A stretch of DNA of 9,059 nucleotides from contig SLSQ01000081.1 in assembly GCA_007130355.1 (NCBI GenBank), positions 1 through 9,059 of the forward strand, given 5' to 3'. The translations under genes and the position numbers were made by a program. Positions 6,542 to 9,059 of the stretch are shown here, piece after piece. Origin of the DNA: Trueperaceae bacterium (GTDB lineage: Bacteria > Deinococcota > Deinococci > Deinococcales > Trueperaceae). Under the pieces are notes generated by a model that saw only the letters and a list, made by a program, of their open reading frames with translations, made no database searches and was not told the DNA's origin. How positions within the stretch are numbered: position 1 is the first letter of the stretch; each line of letters starts with the position of its first letter.

Positions 6542-6547
6542 AGCATA
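6542..6547 (-). promoter_or_regulatory. Putative -10 hexamer (TATGCT) for leaderless nagA
   Basis: Read on the minus strand, TATGCT ends six bases before the nagA ATG. At four of six it is also the closest of the five hexamers to the general TATAAT consensus. No Shine-Dalgarno site is present. Any -35 would lie in the start of the divergent oxidoreductase gene; I see no clear TTGACA there. Confidence 0.55.
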
Positions 6548-6558
6548 CCGACGGGCGG

Positions 6559-6564
6559 TAGGGT
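6559..6564 (+). promoter_or_regulatory. Putative -10 hexamer (TAGGGT) for the leaderless FAD oxidoreductase gene
   Basis: TAGGGT fits TANNNT and ends six bases before the ATG at 6571. It lies 11 bases from the oppositely oriented nagA hexamer. This makes the 35-base gap a compact two-way promoter. Confidence 0.5.
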
Positions 6565-6570
6565 GCGGGC

Positions 6571-8094
6571 ATGACGCCCCTCGCCGCTCGACACGCCGAG
6601 GACGCGGTTCCGATCGCACCGCGGAGCGACGGCGCCGAGGATGGAGCGGTCGTGATCGGAGCCGGCCCGAACGGCCTGGCGGCCGCGGTGACGTTGGCGC
6701 GGGCCGGCGTGAAGGTGCTGGTCCTCGAGGCGGAGGAGCGGATCGGCGGCGCCTGCCGCCACGCCGAGGCGACGGTGCCCGGCGTGACGCACGATCTGGG
6801 CTCGGCGGTGCATCCGCTCGGCGCGGGCAGTCCGGCGTTCCGCCGTTGGCCGCTCGAGGCGTACGGCCTGCGCTGGGTGCACCCGCCGCTCCCTGCGGCC
6901 CACCCGCTTCCGGACGGTCCGGCCGGCCGTCTGGAGCGGTCGCTCGACGCCACCGCCGAGGGGTTGGGCGCGGACGGCGAGGCGTGGCGGTTCCTCTCCG
7001 GCCCCACGACCCGCGGGTTCGACGAGGTCGCGGCGACGGTGCTCGGTCCGCTGCTGCGGTGGCCGTCGGCACCGCTCCGGGTGGCGCGGTTCGGGGCCCG
7101 GGCGTGGGCGCCCGCGACGTGGAGCGGCGCCACGCTGCGAACGCAGGCCGGCCGCGCCCTCTGGGCCGGCATGGCGGCGCACGCCTCGTCGCCGCTCTCG
7201 GCGCTCGGCACCTCGGCGATCGCGCTGATGCTGGTGGCGGCCGGTCAGCGGGTCGGCTGGCCGTTCCCGGAGGGCGGGTCGGGTCGGATCACGCTCGCGC
7301 TCCGTCGCTACCTCGAGCGCCTCTCGGGCGAGGTGCGCACCGGCGCACCGGTGCCCCACCTGGACCGGCTTCCTCCGGCGCGCGCGGTGCTGTGCACGAC
7401 GACGCCGGAAGCGTTCCGCCGGATCGCGGCGGGCCGACTGCCGGCGGGCTACGACCGGGCGCTGGCGCGCTACCGGCCGGGCGAGGCGGTGGTGAAGCTG
7501 GACCTGGCGGTCGACGGCGGGCTGCCGTGGCGGGACGAGGCGTGCGCGTCGGCGGGCACGGTGCACCTGGGCGGGCGGGCCGAGGAGATCGCCGCGGCCG
7601 AGGCGGCGGTGGCGTCCGGTCGCATTCCGGACCGGCCGTACGTGCTGGTGGCGCAACCGGGGCGGTTCGACCGGTCGCGCTGCGCCGGGTCGGTCGAGCC
7701 GATCTGGGCGTACGCGCACCTGCCGCGCGCCCTGGCGCACGATCCGGAGGCGGTCGACGCGCTGGCCGCGCGGATCGTGGCGAGCCTCGAGGCGGCGGCG
7801 CCCGGCTGCGGCGCACGTACGGTGGCTCGGCGCGTGGCGGGACCGACGGTCCTCGCCGGCGAGAACCGGAACCTGGCGGGGGGCGACATCGCGGCCGGGG
7901 CGACGAGCCTGACGCAGTTGCTCGCGCGGCCGGTGGCGCGCCGGCTCCCGTACCGGACGCCCGTTCCGGGCGTGTACCTGGCCGGGGCGTCGACGCCGCC
8001 CGGTCCCGGCGTGCACGGCATGGCGGGCGTGTGGGCGGCCCGGACGGCGCTCCGCGACCGGTTCGGGATCGCCGTTCCGGTCGACCGGCTCTGA
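6571..8094 (+). CDS. FAD-dependent oxidoreductase, phytoene-dehydrogenase-like (COG1233 group)
   Basis: This 507-residue flavoprotein has an N-terminal Rossmann dinucleotide-binding motif, VVIGAGPNGLAAAVTLARAG (27-46), followed by LVLEAEERIGGACRHAE with Glu53 for the FAD ribose. The C-terminal FAD-contact block, GVYLAGASTPPGPGVHGMAG (467-486), is typical of CrtI/PYROXD2-like amine-oxidase-fold proteins. The middle part, which sets substrate choice, is Ala/Arg-rich and I cannot assign a substrate. No carotenoid genes (crtB, crtE) are nearby, so a desaturase role is not supported by context. About 25 residues precede the Rossmann strand. The chosen ATG is backed by the TANNNT hexamer rather than a ribosome binding site. 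The segment after the EVRTGAPV turn looks short for this group. The gene is divergent from nagA and convergent with the 87-aa gene. Confidence 0.88.
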   Translation: MTPLAARHAEDAVPIAPRSDGAEDGAVVIGAGPNGLAAAVTLARAGVKVLVLEAEERIGGACRHAEATVPGVTHDLGSAVHPLGAGSPAFRRWPLEAYGLRWVHPPLPAAHPLPDGPAGRLERSLDATAEGLGADGEAWRFLSGPTTRGFDEVAATVLGPLLRWPSAPLRVARFGARAWAPATWSGATLRTQAGRALWAGMAAHASSPLSALGTSAIALMLVAAGQRVGWPFPEGGSGRITLALRRYLERLSGEVRTGAPVPHLDRLPPARAVLCTTTPEAFRRIAAGRLPAGYDRALARYRPGEAVVKLDLAVDGGLPWRDEACASAGTVHLGGRAEEIAAAEAAVASGRIPDRPYVLVAQPGRFDRSRCAGSVEPIWAYAHLPRALAHDPEAVDALAARIVASLEAAAPGCGARTVARRVAGPTVLAGENRNLAGGDIAAGATSLTQLLARPVARRLPYRTPVPGVYLAGASTPPGPGVHGMAGVWAARTALRDRFGIAVPVDRL

Positions 8095-8107
8095 GCGGTC
8101 CGGGCGG

Positions 8108-8158
8108 GAGCGACGCGCGCCTGGAAGGGGCGCGCGACCGGTGAGGCGTCGGTCGCTC
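8108..8158. terminator. Nested inverted repeats between convergent genes; candidate two-way terminator
   Basis: The 62-base gap between the oxidoreductase stop and the opposing 87-aa gene's stop is full of complementary arms. 8108-8114 (GAGCGAC) pairs with 8152-8158. Inside it, 8114-8121 (CGCGCGCC) pairs with 8129-8136 around a 7-base loop. An alternative stem pairs 8134-8140 with 8150-8156. No T-tract follows on either strand, so any termination would rely on the stems alone. Confidence 0.45.
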
Positions 8159-8420
8159 AGGCCATCCGCCCGCGGTCGCGCAGGTGCACGACCATCCGGG
8201 CCCGCTCCGGTTCGAACCAGAGCCGTTGCACCACGACCGGGGAGGCGCCCGCGGCGTCGGTCTCCTGCACCGGCACCGTGCCGGCCACGGCGCCGCGCAT
8301 CAGGTCCGCGACCAGATCGGGCGTGAGCGTGCCACGCCAGAGCAGGGCGTCGTTCTCGCGGATCAGTTCGCCCGGGTGGCCCCCGAGGCGGGCGGGCGTG
8401 GGGGACGCGTTCGTGTTCAC
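8157..8420 (-). CDS. Hypothetical protein, 87 aa
   Basis: I do not recognise this protein. It has GTG and TGA codons, no signal peptide, no membrane segment and no Cys. The N-terminus is Asn/Thr/Pro-rich. The middle (GELIRENDALLWRGTL, then LVADLMRGAVAG) looks amphipathic and helical. The C-terminal third (PVVVQRLWFEPERARMVVHL) alternates like beta strands and ends in charged RDRGRMA. Two things support it being real: a TACCGT hexamer six bases before the GTG, and a terminator-like repeat cluster right after the stop. It lies 41 bases downstream of the nuclease gene on the same strand and could be co-transcribed with it as well as from its own promoter. No function is proposed. Confidence 0.6.
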   Translation of the reverse strand: MNTNASPTPARLGGHPGELIRENDALLWRGTLTPDLVADLMRGAVAGTVPVQETDAAGASPVVVQRLWFEPERARMVVHLRDRGRMA

Positions 8421-8426
8421 GAGCTC

Positions 8427-8432
8427 ACGGTA
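8427..8432 (-). promoter_or_regulatory. Putative -10 hexamer (TACCGT) for the 87-aa gene
   Basis: On the minus strand TACCGT fits TANNNT and ends six bases before GTG 8420. It lies in the 41-base gap (8421-8461) after the nuclease gene. No Shine-Dalgarno site is seen, so a leaderless start is the simplest reading. Confidence 0.45.
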
Positions 8433-8461
8433 GCGGACCGCGGCGGGCGCCGGGACGACCG

Positions 8462-9059
8462 CTACGGTCGCGGCCTAGACGGACCGGGCACGGTGTCGGC
8501 GCCGACCCGGGTCCGTGCCGCCCAGGCGGCGTCGAGCCGGGCGTCGGACACCGGCACGACCGCGCCGTCGCGCAGGTTCACCAGCCGGACCTCCGGCCGC
8601 ACCCCGAGCGCCCGCACCACCGCGGTGCGGTAGACCGCGAGCTGGAAGGCGTAGCGGTCCATGTTCAGGGTGCGGTCGGTCTTGTAATCGTCGAGGAACC
8701 AGCGGTCCCCGCTGCGGTAGAGCCGGTCGATCACGCCCTGCCAGGTGCGCCGGCCGTCCGGCAGCAGCACCGGCCACTCCCGCAGGTCGGGGTCGCGGGC
8801 GGCGAGCGCCGGCAGGCGGTCCCCCAGGAGCGCGCGGTAGGTCGCGAGCATCGCCCGCACCTCGTCGAGCATGGCGTCCTGCTGGTCGCGCGCGTACGGG
8901 AACATCACCTCCTGCGCACGCAGCAGCTCCGTCTCGGCCGGATCGTCCGGGTCGGCGTCGCGGCGCACCGCATCGTGCAGCAGCGTGCCGACCGCGACCG
9001 CCTGGCCGGGCAGCCGGCGGCCCGGACGCGGCCCGGAATCGTCCGGCGCGACGGCCGGA
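8462..9059 (-). CDS. C-terminal PD-(D/E)XK nuclease domain of an AddA/RecB-like UvrD-family helicase-nuclease (5' partial)
   Basis: The frame is open from the right edge to the TAG at 8464-8462, giving about 198 residues. It follows the RecB/AddA nuclease pattern in order: GTLLHDAVRRDADP (the His-containing opening motif), a helical stretch, REWPVLL (Glu of the first strand), WQGVIDRLYRSGDRWFLDDYKTD (catalytic Asp in VID, then the Asp-Tyr-Lys centre), and YAFQLAVYRTAVVRALG (the Q-x-x-x-Y helix). In AddA-type enzymes this domain cuts the strand unwound by the N-terminal helicase during double-strand break repair. The nuclease motifs look intact. The helicase half lies outside the window, so AddA, another UvrD-nuclease fusion, or a Cas4/RecB-like stand-alone protein cannot be separated with certainty. 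The GTG at 8968 falls inside the first motif and is not the start. Upstream of that motif the visible residues form a Pro/Gly/Arg-rich linker. Confidence 0.82.
   Translation of the reverse strand, partial: PAVAPDDSGPRPGRRLPGQAVAVGTLLHDAVRRDADPDDPAETELLRAQEVMFPYARDQQDAMLDEVRAMLATYRALLGDRLPALAARDPDLREWPVLLPDGRRTWQGVIDRLYRSGDRWFLDDYKTDRTLNMDRYAFQLAVYRTAVVRALGVRPEVRLVNLRDGAVVPVSDARLDAAWAARTRVGADTVPGPSRPRP

Noticed and set aside
4299..7211. A 970-codon minus-strand open frame that includes the SIS gene
   Set aside because: Only the last 355 codons encode recognisable protein. The upstream part is out of frame with nagA and antisense to the oxidoreductase, and stays open because of high GC. GTG 5366 has a Shine-Dalgarno site and a GTGA overlap.
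6532..8016. A 494-codon minus-strand frame opposite the FAD oxidoreductase
   Set aside because: It is an Arg-rich shadow of a strongly recognisable flavoprotein.
5532..8144. An 870-codon plus-strand open frame
   Set aside because: It is antisense to nagA and then in another frame over the oxidoreductase gene, with Arg/Gly/Ala-rich low-complexity sequence and no domain motif.
8963..8968. GTG 8968 as the start of a small nuclease
   Set aside because: It falls within the GTLLHDAVRRDADP motif, and the frame continues open to the window edge.
1..9059. CRISPR array, tRNA/rRNA gene, insertion sequence, attachment site or defence cassette
   Set aside because: I found no regularly spaced repeats, cloverleaf-like segments, transposase motifs or clustered defence genes on either strand by eye.

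Overview
The window is very GC-rich (clearly above 70% by eye) and densely packed with protein genes on both strands. I see no RNA gene, insertion sequence, CRISPR array or phage gene. Two features point to the Deinococcota, perhaps a Truepera-like lineage. First, the opening partial gene ends in a GatB/YqeY tail behind an Ala/Pro/Gly/Arg linker, the layout known from Deinococcus glutaminyl-tRNA synthetase. Second, several genes carry a TANNNT -10 hexamer only 5-6 bases before the start codon, the leaderless arrangement described in Deinococcus. The taxon is an inference; no marker gene here settles it.

Layout, left to right: (1) 3' end of a probable glnS-YqeY fusion (+, 1-628). (2) A four-helix DoxX-family membrane protein (+, 752-1330) with a strong ribosome binding site. 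(3) Two mutually exclusive hairpins, then an exported lysyl-oxidase-like copper protein (+, 1419-2348). (4) A PabB-PabC fusion for p-aminobenzoate/folate synthesis (+, 2375-4315), meeting tail to tail with (5) a two-gene minus-strand operon, nagA (6535-5363) followed by a double-SIS sugar-phosphate deaminase/isomerase (5366-4299), coupled by a GTGA overlap. (6) A divergent FAD-dependent oxidoreductase (+, 6571-8094), sharing a 35-bp two-way promoter with nagA. (7) An unrecognised 87-aa protein (-, 8420-8157). (8) The C-terminal nuclease end of an AddA/RecB-like helicase-nuclease (-, 9059-8462, entering from the right edge).

The nagA-SIS pair forms a plausible pathway: N-acetylglucosamine-6-phosphate is deacetylated to glucosamine-6-phosphate, then deaminated and isomerised to fructose-6-phosphate. 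The other genes look like independent housekeeping or accessory units. I found no candidate for a wholly new system. The most interesting signals are regulatory: the recurring leaderless promoter arrangement, the compact two-way promoter, the switch-like hairpins after doxX, and paired inverted repeats at both convergent gene ends.
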